This document shows positions 1 to 8,161 of a stretch of 34,019 nucleotides of DNA, one piece after another (the first letter of the stretch is position 1; every line of letters starts with the position of its first letter). The notes below the pieces were generated by a model, which was not told where the DNA came from, did no database searches, and was given only the letters and a program-made list of their open reading frames with translations. The position numbers were made by a program, and so were the translations under genes. The DNA is taken from contig QHZE01000430.1 in NCBI GenBank assembly GCA_003225335.1, positions 1 through 34,019 of the forward strand. Reading direction: 5' to 3'. The stretch is from Acidobacteriota bacterium (GTDB taxonomy: Bacteria > Acidobacteriota > UBA6911).

Positions 1-1680
1 ATACCCTCTCGTCACGCTGGAACCGTTTGAAGGCGAAGTGATGGAAACCTGAGGTTTCGTGGTATCTGGAGGAGCGGCCGTGATGAAGGTTTGGTTGGAC
101 GAGACCGCCGGATTGCCCGCGGCGTCTTTGGATTTGACGCGGTAGTTGTAGGTGGTTTGGGCATCAAGACCCGAGAGACTGACGTTGTGGGCGGTGACCA
201 AAGGGGAGCCGATGGACGTGACGCTGCCGTAGCTCGTGCTCTTGCCGTACTCCACCTGGGAATCGGAGACTTCGTCGGTGGTCCACGTAATGGTCGCCGA
301 GGAAGACGTGAGGTCGGACGCCTGGATGTTGGAAATGACGGGCGGGGTCAAGTCGTTGCTGACGGGCGCGGCGAGCGTAAGAACGAAGGCCTCAGTTGAT
401 GCAAAGCCGGGAAGAGCAACAGTGATTTGATTGTTTGAGATTGCGTAGTCTGCATCGATCACACGTTGCGGCAGAGCGCTCCCGCTTGTAGACGCGGTGA
501 TCTTCTGGGCAACGACATGGATTTTCCCTCCGCTGGCTAAATAGCTTACCCGGTCTAAAGCCGTGACCGAGACGCCGATATCGCCTGTGGCTCCGCCGTA
601 ACGTCCCAGCAGCACCGAGGCCGTTCCCGTAGAAGGGTCCTGGCCGGCAACACCGTCGATGCTTGGGCTCGAAACCACCTGGACCAGGCGCCCCGTGATA
701 TCGGCGTAAGCTTTGTAGGCCCACCAAAGCGGAGTCTTTGTATTGTTGGGCGCGACATTGTCCAACGTCCAGCCGTCGGACCAAACGGATTTAGCGGCAC
801 TGTCAACGCCCGCCCACTCGAGATTGGCGAGGAGCCGGACATGGCGGCCCGGGTCGGGCACGCTGGTTTTGTTCGTGTCGCTCCCGTCAAAGCTGTCGTA
901 TTCATTGAGGCTGATTTTCTGGATATTGATCCCGTTGCTCGCCATGAAGGCCCGGAGATCGCCGGCGTAGGACGGGATGTTTCTTTCGTTATCCCAGATC
1001 ACGTGGAATGAAACAATGTCTGGCAGGACGTTGTGGCCCTTTGCAAAGAGCAGGAAATCTTTGACGTACTGAATGCTGCCGGTAGAGCTGGGTCCCACGA
1101 TGACGGCGCCGGGTTTGAGAGAACGCAACTTCCGATAGCCTATTTCCCAGGTGTCGTAAAACTGTTGGGTGCTCGCGCCCCAGAATCGCCAATAGTTGGG
1201 CTCGTTCCAAATGTCCCACTCAATGTCCGTAAAGCCCGAGGAATCCGCCTGGGCTACCAGGTCCGCAATAGTTCTTTCCCACGCTGACTGATATTGATTG
1301 TAACCGGGCCACTTCGCATAGCCATAGCTATCCGACACAACAAGTTGCACTTTGGCCCCCAGTTGCTTCACTCTGGGATAACAATCCCAAGCTTCGTCGG
1401 CATGCAATCGAAACATGCGAGGCTTTAGGGGCACAACTAGATCATCGCTGGGCGTGTCGGAAGAAAAGGAGTGAAGAAAGCCAGTGGCTCGATAGGTAGC
1501 AGGTCCCTGGTCGAGATCCATCATGACGGTGACTGTTTCAACTATATTAGCGGTAACGGCGGCTTCCGAGTCGTTAAGACTCCCAGGAACGTAACCTCGA
1601 ACCGCGCCTCTGGCATAGGAAGCGGTTACAAAGACGATGCCGAGTACGAGCAGCGCGTGTATCGTACGCAGAACTTTCAT
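1..1680 (-). CDS. Secreted clan GH-A glycoside hydrolase with C-terminal fibronectin III/Ig-like domains (3' end outside the window)
   Basis: An open frame runs from an ATG at 1680 to the left edge (560 codons, no stop), so the gene is incomplete. AGAGAGGA lies about 6 nt before the ATG. Residues 1-25 form a Sec signal peptide (basic start, hydrophobic core, ASYA-RG). Residues about 50-300 resemble a (beta/alpha)8 barrel of the GH39/GH5 type. WNEPN at 158-162 holds the likely acid/base Glu160, and NEYDS around Glu260 is at the right place for the nucleophile. From about residue 443 a fibronectin III-like domain follows (TPPVISNIQA start, SATITWTTDE strand), then near 540 an Ig-like module (VSITSPSNGS). 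The role inferred is hydrolysis of an extracellular plant or microbial polysaccharide; the exact family and substrate cannot be set. The frame is on the opposite strand from several short spurious frames. Confidence 0.85.
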   Translation of the reverse strand, partial: MKVLRTIHALLVLGIVFVTASYARGAVRGYVPGSLNDSEAAVTANIVETVTVMMDLDQGPATYRATGFLHSFSSDTPSDDLVVPLKPRMFRLHADEAWDCYPRVKQLGAKVQLVVSDSYGYAKWPGYNQYQSAWERTIADLVAQADSSGFTDIEWDIWNEPNYWRFWGASTQQFYDTWEIGYRKLRSLKPGAVIVGPSSTGSIQYVKDFLLFAKGHNVLPDIVSFHVIWDNERNIPSYAGDLRAFMASNGINIQKISLNEYDSFDGSDTNKTSVPDPGRHVRLLANLEWAGVDSAAKSVWSDGWTLDNVAPNNTKTPLWWAYKAYADITGRLVQVVSSPSIDGVAGQDPSTGTASVLLGRYGGATGDIGVSVTALDRVSYLASGGKIHVVAQKITASTSGSALPQRVIDADYAISNNQITVALPGFASTEAFVLTLAAPVSNDLTPPVISNIQASDLTSSSATITWTTDEVSDSQVEYGKSTSYGSVTSIGSPLVTAHNVSLSGLDAQTTYNYRVKSKDAAGNPAVSSNQTFITAAPPDTTKPQVSITSPSNGSSVTRGY

Positions 1681-2046
1681 GACGGTCCTCTCTTTCAAGA
1701 AACGCGATCATAATCCAAACGACCCAAAAGTCAACGATCACACGGTCTCCGGGACGTCAACCCATCCAGTGGCGGTTTTGAGTTGCTACAGATTAGTTCA
1801 GGTGGTGCGAGGGGCGCATCGTACGACTGGCCCATTTTTGTATGGCCTTGAGGTGCCTCTTTGTGCAAGGTTTGACGAAACTCGTATGGCACAAGGATAG
1901 CACATTTGTGCCAGGTTCGATCAGAGTCCGACTTCCCTGCAGGCTAAAGGCTGAACTCCGAGCGGACTGTGAGACTCCAGCGTCTCCGGCAGGCTGAAGC
2001 CTGAACTCCAAACCTTGGCCTGAGAATAATCTCCGTGGCTCTGTGG
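1681..2046. other. Intergenic region with leader of the glycosidase gene and repeat copies
   Basis: No gene is seen in this 366-bp gap. The part next to 1680 should hold the promoter of the leftward glycosidase gene, but no clear -35/-10 pair stands out. Two half-copies of the TTCAGGCTTTAGCCTG repeat family fill 1939-2014. The last bases before the lhr stop codon (about 2030-2047) are a CTCCGTGGCTCTGTGG type repeat that touches the stop. Confidence 0.6.
1939..2014. repeat. Paired palindromic intergenic repeat, variant with two half-copies in the same direction
   Basis: GCAGGCTAAAGGCTGAACTC at 1939-1958 and GCAGGCTGAAGCCTGAACTC at 1989-2008, followed by CAAACC, are two halves of the family found at about ten other places here. 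In most other copies the halves face each other; here both face the same way. Confidence 0.8.
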
Positions 2047-5000
2047 CTACGAGGTCTTGCGGGAATGCCGGGGCTGGGCGGCGCGCGAGGGATCGAAGGC
2101 GGCGGGAGGGCGCTCGTCCAGCAAGCGCTCCAGCACCGGTTGCTCTGCCGCCTCCACCTGCGTGAGGATGCGCGTTTCGCCGCTCTCGACCGCGGCGACC
2201 GGCACTCCGGCGCGATAGAGGACACGGTTCCCGAGAACTGCCGTGACGCGCGGGCCGGGGGTCAGGATGCCCACAACATTCAGCGGGTCGCAAGCCGAGA
2301 TCTTCAGATAGTGCCCCTGCTCCTCGTTGCGTCTCATGGCGCGAAGCGCATCGACCGCTTCCGGCAGCGCAAACTGCTCCCCCGGGAATCCGGAAACAAA
2401 GCGCCCGCCGCGAATCTCGCCGCGCGCCTCGGAGCGGCGCAAGACCGCGAGCAGCTCGCGCCAGGGAGGGGCGGACGGTTCGCGCGCAAGAAGCTCCTTG
2501 ATAACCAGCCCATAGCGCCGGAGAAATTGCCGCGCCCGCAGCTCGACAAGATTTTCCGGAGGAGGACCGAGCGGATCGAGCAAGGACCAGCGGCCTTCGC
2601 GCGTGCGCCGGGGCTGCCTGCGCCGCCGGGGCGATCGGTCCGCGCGGCGGGCCTCGCCGCTCACCAGCGACCGGAGGGCCGCAAAGGAATCGGCGGTCAC
2701 CAATCCCGCTGCCACGAGCTGCCAGAGAGCATCCTCGACCTCGGACGGCAGATGCCGGGCGCCTGCCGTGATCTCGCCGAAGAAGGACGCGCCGCGCTGC
2801 CGCAGAAAGGCCAGCACGTCGCGCGCCGGCACCGAGAGGGCCGTCTCGTCCGCAGAGGTCCTGTCCAGCAGCCAGGGCATGTCTTCACGGATCCCCAGCC
2901 CCAGTATCGCGGTTCGCGTCAGGCCCGGGCGCCGGGCAGCGACCTCCGCCTGCGTTTCGCGCCGCGTCCATCGCCCCCACACGATCTCGCCGGCCAGGCA
3001 AAGGGTGTCGAGCGAGGCCGGCTCGTAGTCCCGAATCCGCGGGCGAAGAATCTCGTCTTCCCAGGCAGCGGCAGCCGCCTCGAACCCCTCCAACTGTTCC
3101 ACGACTTCCAGGAGGCCATGGTCTCCTGAAAGCTGCGTCCCCCCGGCCAGATGCTGCCAGGAAAAGAGAAACCTGAGAAACGTGGACGCCGGCACGGGCT
3201 CGATCTCGCGGCGCAGATGGGCGATGGTCGCGCGGTGGATGCGCGCCAGAATTCTTCGATCGCAAAACTCTTCCTCGTCCCTCCGGCCCGTGAAGAACCC
3301 GCGAAGCACAACTCCTTCCCCTTCCAGCTGCGCCAGCGCCGAGCGTACTTCGCCGGTCTCGAGTCCCAGAATGTCCGCCAGTTCTGTGGCTCGAACGGGT
3401 CCGCTGACTTCCACCCATCCTCTGACGAGCAAAACAGAGCCGCGGCCCTCAGCGAGCGAAGACGTGCCGGCCGCGAGGGGAGCCGGCACTCCAAGCGCTT
3501 CACAAGCGATTGAGTGCCGTTCCGCGGCCACCCAGTAGGCACAATCCCCGCGTGTGACGCGGAAAGCGCGCCTTTCCGCGACCAGCGACTCGAGCCACTC
3601 CGGCGCCGCGCCGGGAAAACGGGATTTTTCCTTTTCGGGAAACAGAATCAAGCCGAGCAACGTGTCGTGCAGTTCTTCCCGATCGCGAATCTCCGGCCAG
3701 GCGTCCTCGGCCGCGCCTCGAATCGCCTCCGGATCCAGCCGCCCGAGGTCCGCGGCGTGCTCGGGAAGAGCCCGGCGCAGGAGTACGGCGCGAGCGCGCC
3801 GCTCTTCCAGAGGAGCGTCATCCAGGAAAGCATACGGCATCGCGTTGAGGATCTGGTGCGAGAACGCGGACGGAATGGGAGTGTCTTTGGCGAGGAACTG
3901 AATCTCGCCGCGCTCGATCGTCTGGAGCACGTCGCGCAGTCCTTCGACATCCAGCGCTTCCGTAAGGCAGTCGCGCAGAGTCTCGAAGACCAGCGGATGG
4001 TCGGGAATGGGAACGGTCTCCGTGACGCGATTGTCCTGGCATTGCGTTTGCGCGGGAAAGATGGCGGCCAGAAGATCGTCCGCGCGCATGCGCTGGAGCG
4101 GAGCCGGCACGCGCTTTCCCCCCACGGAACGGAGAAGCGCCAGCGAGCGCGTGAGGTTCCAGCGCCACCGCGCTGCAAAGATGGGCGAAGGGAGAACGGC
4201 CTGCTGCAGGCTGTCTTCGATCCCCTCGGATCTCAGGAACCGGAAGATGTCTTCCAACGGGAAGGAGTGTTGAGGTCCCAGAGAGAGATTGATCCCGTCG
4301 TCGGTCGCGGCGGCCTGCAACTCGAAGTCAAAGGTCCGGCAGAAGCGCTTGCGCAGGGCCAATCCCCAGGCTCGATTGATGCGGCCGCCGAACGGCGCGT
4401 GCAGAATCAGCTGCGTGCCCCCGGTCTCGTCAAAAAAACGCTCCGCGACGACGCGACGGATCGAAGGCACGCTCCCGAGCACGCGCTTGCCTTCGTCGAT
4501 GTAGGCCCGGCATTGCTCTGCGGCCCCGCCCGCGAGTCCCACTTCTTCCGCGAGCCACCGCATGCACTCCTCCCGCTGCGACAGACGACGGTCGATCTCC
4601 TCGCGCAGCGCCGACACATCCGCGGAGAGCTCGGGCGTGCGGGCCGGCGCTTCGCCCAGCCAGAACGGAATCGTGGGCGCCTGTCCCCGCGCGTCCTCCA
4701 CGCGCACGCGCCCCCGTTCCACGCGGCGCACTTTCCAGGGCGTGTTCCCCAGCAGGAAGATGTCGCCGGCAAGGCTCTCGATGGCGAAGTCCTCGTTGAC
4801 GCTCCCGACATAGGCGCCGTCGGGATCGGCTATGACTTGATAGTCTGCATTATCCGGGATGGCGCCCCCGCTCGTCAAAGCCGCCAGGCGCGCCCCCCTG
4901 CGGCCTCGCAGCTTCCCGTGAATCCGATCCCAGTGCAGATAGGCGGAGCGCCGGCCGAGGCGAGTGGAAATCCCCTCCGCCAGCATTTCGACGATCCTGT

Positions 5001-6354
5001 CGAACCAGGCGCGCGGCAGGTCGCGATACGGATAGGCCTGGCGCACCGTCCGGAAGAGATCCTCCACGTCCCAATCACCCGCGCTGCACATTGCCACGAT
5101 CTGCTGCGACAGAATGTCGAGCGGCCAGGGAGGAATACTCAAGCGGTCCAGATCGTCATGGCGCACCGCGTAGAAGAGCGCGGCGCATTCGATCAGCTCG
5201 TCGCGCGTCAAGGGAAAGAGTCTCCCCTTGGGAACTCCCCCCAGCCAGTGACCGGAGCGCCCGACGCGCTGCAACAGAATGCCGATCGAGCGCGGCGATC
5301 CGATCTGGCATACCAGCTCGACGGCCCCGACGTCGATCCCGAGCTCCAGCGAAGCGGTAGCGACACAGACTCGCACCTCCGCCTTCTTCAGCCGCTCCTC
5401 AGCGTTGAGCCGTGTCTTGCGCGACAGGCTGCCGTGATGGGCTACCACGCATTCTTCGCCCAGCTTCTGTGAGAGAAGGTGCGCCACCCTCTCCACCAGG
5501 CGGCGCGTGTTAACGAACACGAGCGTCGTGCGATGCCCCTGGACCAGCGCCGCGATGCGCGAGATGGTCTCGTCCCAGATCTCGTGGCTGGCAATCGGCC
5601 CCAGCTCGTCATTCGGGATTTCAATTTCGAGATCCATCTTGCGCCGGTGGCCCGTGTCCACGATCGTACAGCGAGGGGCGCCGCCCGGATCGATGTTGGC
5701 GGCGCCCACCAGGAAGCGCGCCACCTCTTCGATAGGCCGCTGCGTTGCGCTCAAGCCGATGCGCGTGACCGGCTCCTGAACCAGAGCGCACAGCCGTTCC
5801 ACCGACAGGGACAGATGGGACCCGCGCTTGTCGTCGGCTACCGCGTGGATCTCGTCCAGAATCAGAGTCCGGACTCCGGCCAGGCCCCGGCGCCCGCTCA
5901 ACGAGGTAAGCAGGATGTACAGCGACTCGGGCGTCGTGATCCAGATGTGAGGCGGCTTGCGCGCCATCGCCTGGCGCTCGGATGCGGGCGTGTCGCCCGT
6001 CCTCACGGCCACCCGAATCTCCGGGACCATGATTCCATTTTTCCATGCGAGATCTGTTATCTCCCGCAGCGGAACGGAAAGGTTTTTGTGAACGTCGTTC
6101 GACAGCGCCTTCAAAGGTGAGACGTAAACCACCTGGGCGACATCGGCCAGGTCGCCACAAACACCGGCGCGCAGAAGCCGGTCAATGCAGACGAGGAAGG
6201 CGGCCAGGGTCTTTCCGGAGCCCGTGGGCGCCGAGATCAGCGTGTGACGGCCGCTCGCAATCGCGGGCCAGCCCAGCGCCTGAGCCTCGGTGGGCGCGGA
6301 AAACGTCTTTTCAAACCATTCGCGCACTATGGGGTGAAAGTACTCGAGCGGCAT
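2047..6354 (-). CDS. lhr: Lhr family superfamily 2 DNA helicase, long form
   Basis: A 1435-residue ATP-dependent helicase of the Lhr family, which translocates 3'-5' on DNA and is linked to repair. Motif I SAPTGSGKT is at 41-49, motif II DEIH at 167-170 followed by the Lhr-typical RGSHLSLSVERL, motif III SAT at 202-204, and motif VI QRVGRSGH at 362-369. These give two RecA domains (about 1-400), then winged-helix and Lhr beta-bundle regions to about 850. The long C-terminal half resembles the Lhr-CTD tandem winged-helix block, with FLRRYG and RGGRFVSGFPGEQFALPEA. Length is close to E. coli Lhr (about 1538). The frame can be extended to 6432, but those 26 codons are the CATTGGTCATT repeat and do not look like protein; the Met at 6354 (MPLEYFHPIVREWF) is the natural start. 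No strong ribosome site precedes it. No Lhr-associated nuclease or phosphoesterase gene is adjacent. Confidence 0.93.
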   Translation of the reverse strand: MPLEYFHPIVREWFEKTFSAPTEAQALGWPAIASGRHTLISAPTGSGKTLAAFLVCIDRLLRAGVCGDLADVAQVVYVSPLKALSNDVHKNLSVPLREITDLAWKNGIMVPEIRVAVRTGDTPASERQAMARKPPHIWITTPESLYILLTSLSGRRGLAGVRTLILDEIHAVADDKRGSHLSLSVERLCALVQEPVTRIGLSATQRPIEEVARFLVGAANIDPGGAPRCTIVDTGHRRKMDLEIEIPNDELGPIASHEIWDETISRIAALVQGHRTTLVFVNTRRLVERVAHLLSQKLGEECVVAHHGSLSRKTRLNAEERLKKAEVRVCVATASLELGIDVGAVELVCQIGSPRSIGILLQRVGRSGHWLGGVPKGRLFPLTRDELIECAALFYAVRHDDLDRLSIPPWPLDILSQQIVAMCSAGDWDVEDLFRTVRQAYPYRDLPRAWFDRIVEMLAEGISTRLGRRSAYLHWDRIHGKLRGRRGARLAALTSGGAIPDNADYQVIADPDGAYVGSVNEDFAIESLAGDIFLLGNTPWKVRRVERGRVRVEDARGQAPTIPFWLGEAPARTPELSADVSALREEIDRRLSQREECMRWLAEEVGLAGGAAEQCRAYIDEGKRVLGSVPSIRRVVAERFFDETGGTQLILHAPFGGRINRAWGLALRKRFCRTFDFELQAAATDDGINLSLGPQHSFPLEDIFRFLRSEGIEDSLQQAVLPSPIFAARWRWNLTRSLALLRSVGGKRVPAPLQRMRADDLLAAIFPAQTQCQDNRVTETVPIPDHPLVFETLRDCLTEALDVEGLRDVLQTIERGEIQFLAKDTPIPSAFSHQILNAMPYAFLDDAPLEERRARAVLLRRALPEHAADLGRLDPEAIRGAAEDAWPEIRDREELHDTLLGLILFPEKEKSRFPGAAPEWLESLVAERRAFRVTRGDCAYWVAAERHSIACEALGVPAPLAAGTSSLAEGRGSVLLVRGWVEVSGPVRATELADILGLETGEVRSALAQLEGEGVVLRGFFTGRRDEEEFCDRRILARIHRATIAHLRREIEPVPASTFLRFLFSWQHLAGGTQLSGDHGLLEVVEQLEGFEAAAAAWEDEILRPRIRDYEPASLDTLCLAGEIVWGRWTRRETQAEVAARRPGLTRTAILGLGIREDMPWLLDRTSADETALSVPARDVLAFLRQRGASFFGEITAGARHLPSEVEDALWQLVAAGLVTADSFAALRSLVSGEARRADRSPRRRRQPRRTREGRWSLLDPLGPPPENLVELRARQFLRRYGLVIKELLAREPSAPPWRELLAVLRRSEARGEIRGGRFVSGFPGEQFALPEAVDALRAMRRNEEQGHYLKISACDPLNVVGILTPGPRVTAVLGNRVLYRAGVPVAAVESGETRILTQVEAAEQPVLERLLDERPPAAFDPSRAAQPRHSRKTS

Positions 6355-6390
6355 GCCCGTAAGGTTAGCATTGCGACACACCCCGGCGTC

Positions 6391-6441
6391 AAATGACAAA
6401 TGAACAATGCCAAATAGAGTCTCATTGGTCATTGGTCATTT
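6391..6441. repeat. CATTGGTCATT/AAATGACAAATG inverted tandem repeat
   Basis: AAATGACAAATGAACAATG is followed, after a short gap, by CATTGGTCATTGGTCATTTT. The two parts are roughly complementary tandem repeats of 8-10 bp. A second copy lies at 21314-21413. The sequence sits directly upstream of lhr and can be mistaken for coding sequence (MTNETLFGIVH...). Confidence 0.8.
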
Positions 6442-6460
6442 TGCTGGATTTCCCGGGTTC

Positions 6461-6518
6461 GGAGTTCAGGCTTTAGCCTGCACTGAATCCGTGCAGCCCG
6501 AAGGCTGAGCTCCAAACC
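6461..6518. repeat. Paired palindromic intergenic repeat (TTCAGGCTTTAGCCTG family)
   Basis: GGAGTTCAGGCTTTAGCCTG opens the copy, and a complementary half (GCAGCCCGAAGGCTGAGCTC, then CAAACC) closes it after a linker of about 12 bp. Each half is itself a small palindrome and the two halves can pair with each other. Confidence 0.85.
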
Positions 6519-6544
6519 TGGCACATAGGGGTTCGTGGACTCTC

Positions 6545-6645
6545 GTTTTTTGGTTGCGGCTATGCCGCGCCAGGTTCATCTGTGTTCATCTGTGGTTTCT
6601 TTTGGTTGCGGCTCCTCTGCGCCGTGAAATTCGTGGCCAGTTTTG
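6545..6645. repeat. Mosaic of GGTTGCGGC hairpin, TTCATCTGTG tandem and AATTCGTGGCC fragments
   Basis: TTTTTTGGTTGCGGCTATGC forms a GCGGC-tat-GCCGC hairpin. It is followed by TTCATCTGTGTTCATCTGTG, a second GGTTGCGGCT, and AAATTCGTGGCCAG. Each fragment recurs in other gaps of this window, in other combinations. Confidence 0.7.
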
Positions 6646-6649
6646 ATTC

Positions 6650-6708
6650 GGAATTCAGGCTTTAGCCTGCCCGGGCGCAGGGCAGCCTGAAGACTGAACT
6701 TCAAACCC
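6650..6708. repeat. Paired palindromic intergenic repeat (TTCAGGCTTTAGCCTG family)
   Basis: GGAATTCAGGCTTTAGCCTG opens the copy; GGCAGCCTGAAGACTGAACT then TCAAACC closes it. It lies about 60 bp before the first possible start of the transglycosylase gene, so it may be part of its leader. Confidence 0.85.
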
Positions 6709-6767
6709 GGCGATCGAAAACGGTCAATGAAAAACGACGAATAGCCGATGATAATGATCGGTGTGAA

Positions 6768-7970
6768 GTGTGCGTGTCAGGGTCGGGTGTAACTGAGTGG
6801 TCAGGGATGTCCATAAAAAAAGCCGGGCAGCCGGCGGAATCCGTGGGTAAGATGAGATACGAGATGAGGAGGAAAAAAATCCATCCGGCATACCCGGGCT
6901 GGCCTGTAATCAGGGGGCGTCTGAACATCCCGCGAGTGCCCATCGGCAAAAGGCACGAAGAGCTCCTTTCAGAAGCAGTCCAAAGAGCCCGTCTCGCGCA
7001 TGAGCTGGGAGCGGGCGAGCACACGGCCGCTATCATGCGCGAGATGCTGAGCAAGGCAATCCATCACTCCAGCAGGAAGTTCAAACTGACTATTGCCGCC
7101 CTGGCTATTGCCCTGGTCGCCATCACCGGTTATTCGCTATGGGACATTCAAATTCTCAAACGTGAAAAGAGCGACATCGACGGCCAGATCCGTAGCATTG
7201 AGGCCAGCCTGCGCTCGGGAGTCAAGGGTCCTGGAGAGATAGACGGGCTCGTCGACAGATTGGACAAATATCAGGACCGGGCGCACAAACTGCAGAAGAG
7301 TGTGCTCTACCGCTTGGGCGTTCGAAGCTCGGAGCGCGATTTCGTCGAGGACGAAATCAAAACGCTGCTGGCAGAATTTGGCGCAGAGGTCTACAGCGTT
7401 CCTCCGGAGTTCGTGGAGCAGGTGAACCGCTTCATCCTGCAGTACCAGGGCCGCGATCGGCAAAACATGGCGCGAAGCCTGGGCCGCGCGGACAAAGACC
7501 TCACGCTGGTCCGGCAGGTCTTGAAGGAGAACAAGCTCCCAGTGGACCTGGCGTATGTCGTTCTGGTCGAAAGCGCGTTCGTCACGGAGGATCCAAGCCC
7601 GCACGGGGCCGCGGGACTCTGGCAGTTTACGGAAGCCACGGCGCGTGCCTATGGATTGACCGTGGATGAAACTGTGGACGAGCGTCTCGATGTTCGAAAA
7701 TCCAGCCGAGCCGCAAGCCGGTATATTCGCGACCTCATTCTGGATTTCGGGTCAGGGAGCTCTGTAATGCTGGCCCTGGCCGCTTACGATGCCGGTCCCG
7801 GAACGGTAAAGCGCGCCATGCGCAGGGTGCAGGACCCCATCAAGCAGAGAAATTTCTGGTACCTCTATCGCGTGCGCGCGCTCCCTCCGGAAACAAGGGA
7901 ATACATACCGAAGGTCTTTGCCGCAATGATCATCGGGCGCAATCCCGCCGGCTTCGGCTTCCAGGAATAA
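6768..7970 (+). CDS. Membrane-anchored lytic transglycosylase (SLT domain)
   Basis: Peptidoglycan-cleaving lytic transglycosylase of the SLT/MltD-like type. With the first possible start it has 400 residues: a basic N-terminal part (about 1-104), a single membrane helix at about 105-125 (KLTIAALAIALVAITGYSLW), a coiled-coil-like stretch at about 126-160, then the SLT domain at about 225-395. The catalytic Glu is Glu268 in VESAF; SPHGAAGLWQF and AYDAGPG are the other family motifs, the latter with Asp where AYNAG is usual. The catalytic part should face the periplasm. The start is uncertain: Met codons at 6768, 6807, 6852 and 7034 are all possible and none has a convincing ribosome site. The stop codon TAA runs straight into a repeat tract. 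It stands alone between genes on the other strand. Confidence 0.85.
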   Translation: MCVSGSGVTEWSGMSIKKAGQPAESVGKMRYEMRRKKIHPAYPGWPVIRGRLNIPRVPIGKRHEELLSEAVQRARLAHELGAGEHTAAIMREMLSKAIHHSSRKFKLTIAALAIALVAITGYSLWDIQILKREKSDIDGQIRSIEASLRSGVKGPGEIDGLVDRLDKYQDRAHKLQKSVLYRLGVRSSERDFVEDEIKTLLAEFGAEVYSVPPEFVEQVNRFILQYQGRDRQNMARSLGRADKDLTLVRQVLKENKLPVDLAYVVLVESAFVTEDPSPHGAAGLWQFTEATARAYGLTVDETVDERLDVRKSSRAASRYIRDLILDFGSGSSVMLALAAYDAGPGTVKRAMRRVQDPIKQRNFWYLYRVRALPPETREYIPKVFAAMIIGRNPAGFGFQE

Positions 7971-8040
7971 AACACGAAAATCCACCACGAAGACACGAAA
8001 ACGCGAAGAATCGCGAAGTGGCTGCGGCTCTTTTGCCGTG
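7971..8040. repeat. ACCACGAAGACACGAAAACGCGAAG tract with GGCTGCGGC hairpin
   Basis: Tandem units of the CACGAAGAC/CGCGAAGA type begin directly after the transglycosylase stop codon. They end in a GTGGCTGCGGCTCTTTTGCC segment of the GGTTGCGGC hairpin family. Related tracts occur at 12161, 13356, 21612 and 23405. Confidence 0.7.
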
Positions 8041-8046
8041 AGATTC

Positions 8047-8104
8047 GGAGTTCAGGCTTTAGCCTGCGCGGGCGCGGGGCAGCCTGAAGGCTGAACTTCA
8101 AACC
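8047..8104. repeat. Paired palindromic intergenic repeat (TTCAGGCTTTAGCCTG family)
   Basis: GGAGTTCAGGCTTTAGCCTG, a GC-rich linker, GCAGCCTGAAGGCTGAACTT and CAAACC. It lies between two converging genes. A further GGTCGCGGCTGTGCC hairpin fragment (about 8138-8152) ends a few bases before the stop codon of the next gene. Confidence 0.85.
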
Positions 8105-8161
8105 TGACACAATGAGTGCGTGAGCTCTCGTTTTTTGGTCGCGGCTGTGCCACTCCGCGAG

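Noticed and set aside
2035..5472. Long plus-strand frames of 364 and 652 codons (2035-3129 and 3514-5472)
   Set aside because: Both lie antisense to lhr, whose helicase motifs are unmistakable. They are rich in Arg, Gly and Ala and show no domain; they arise from the GC-rich codon pattern of lhr.
6355..6432. Lhr start at 6432 (MTNETLF...)
   Set aside because: These 26 codons are mostly the CATTGGTCATT repeat and do not fit the Lhr N-terminus; MPLEYFHPIV at 6354 does.
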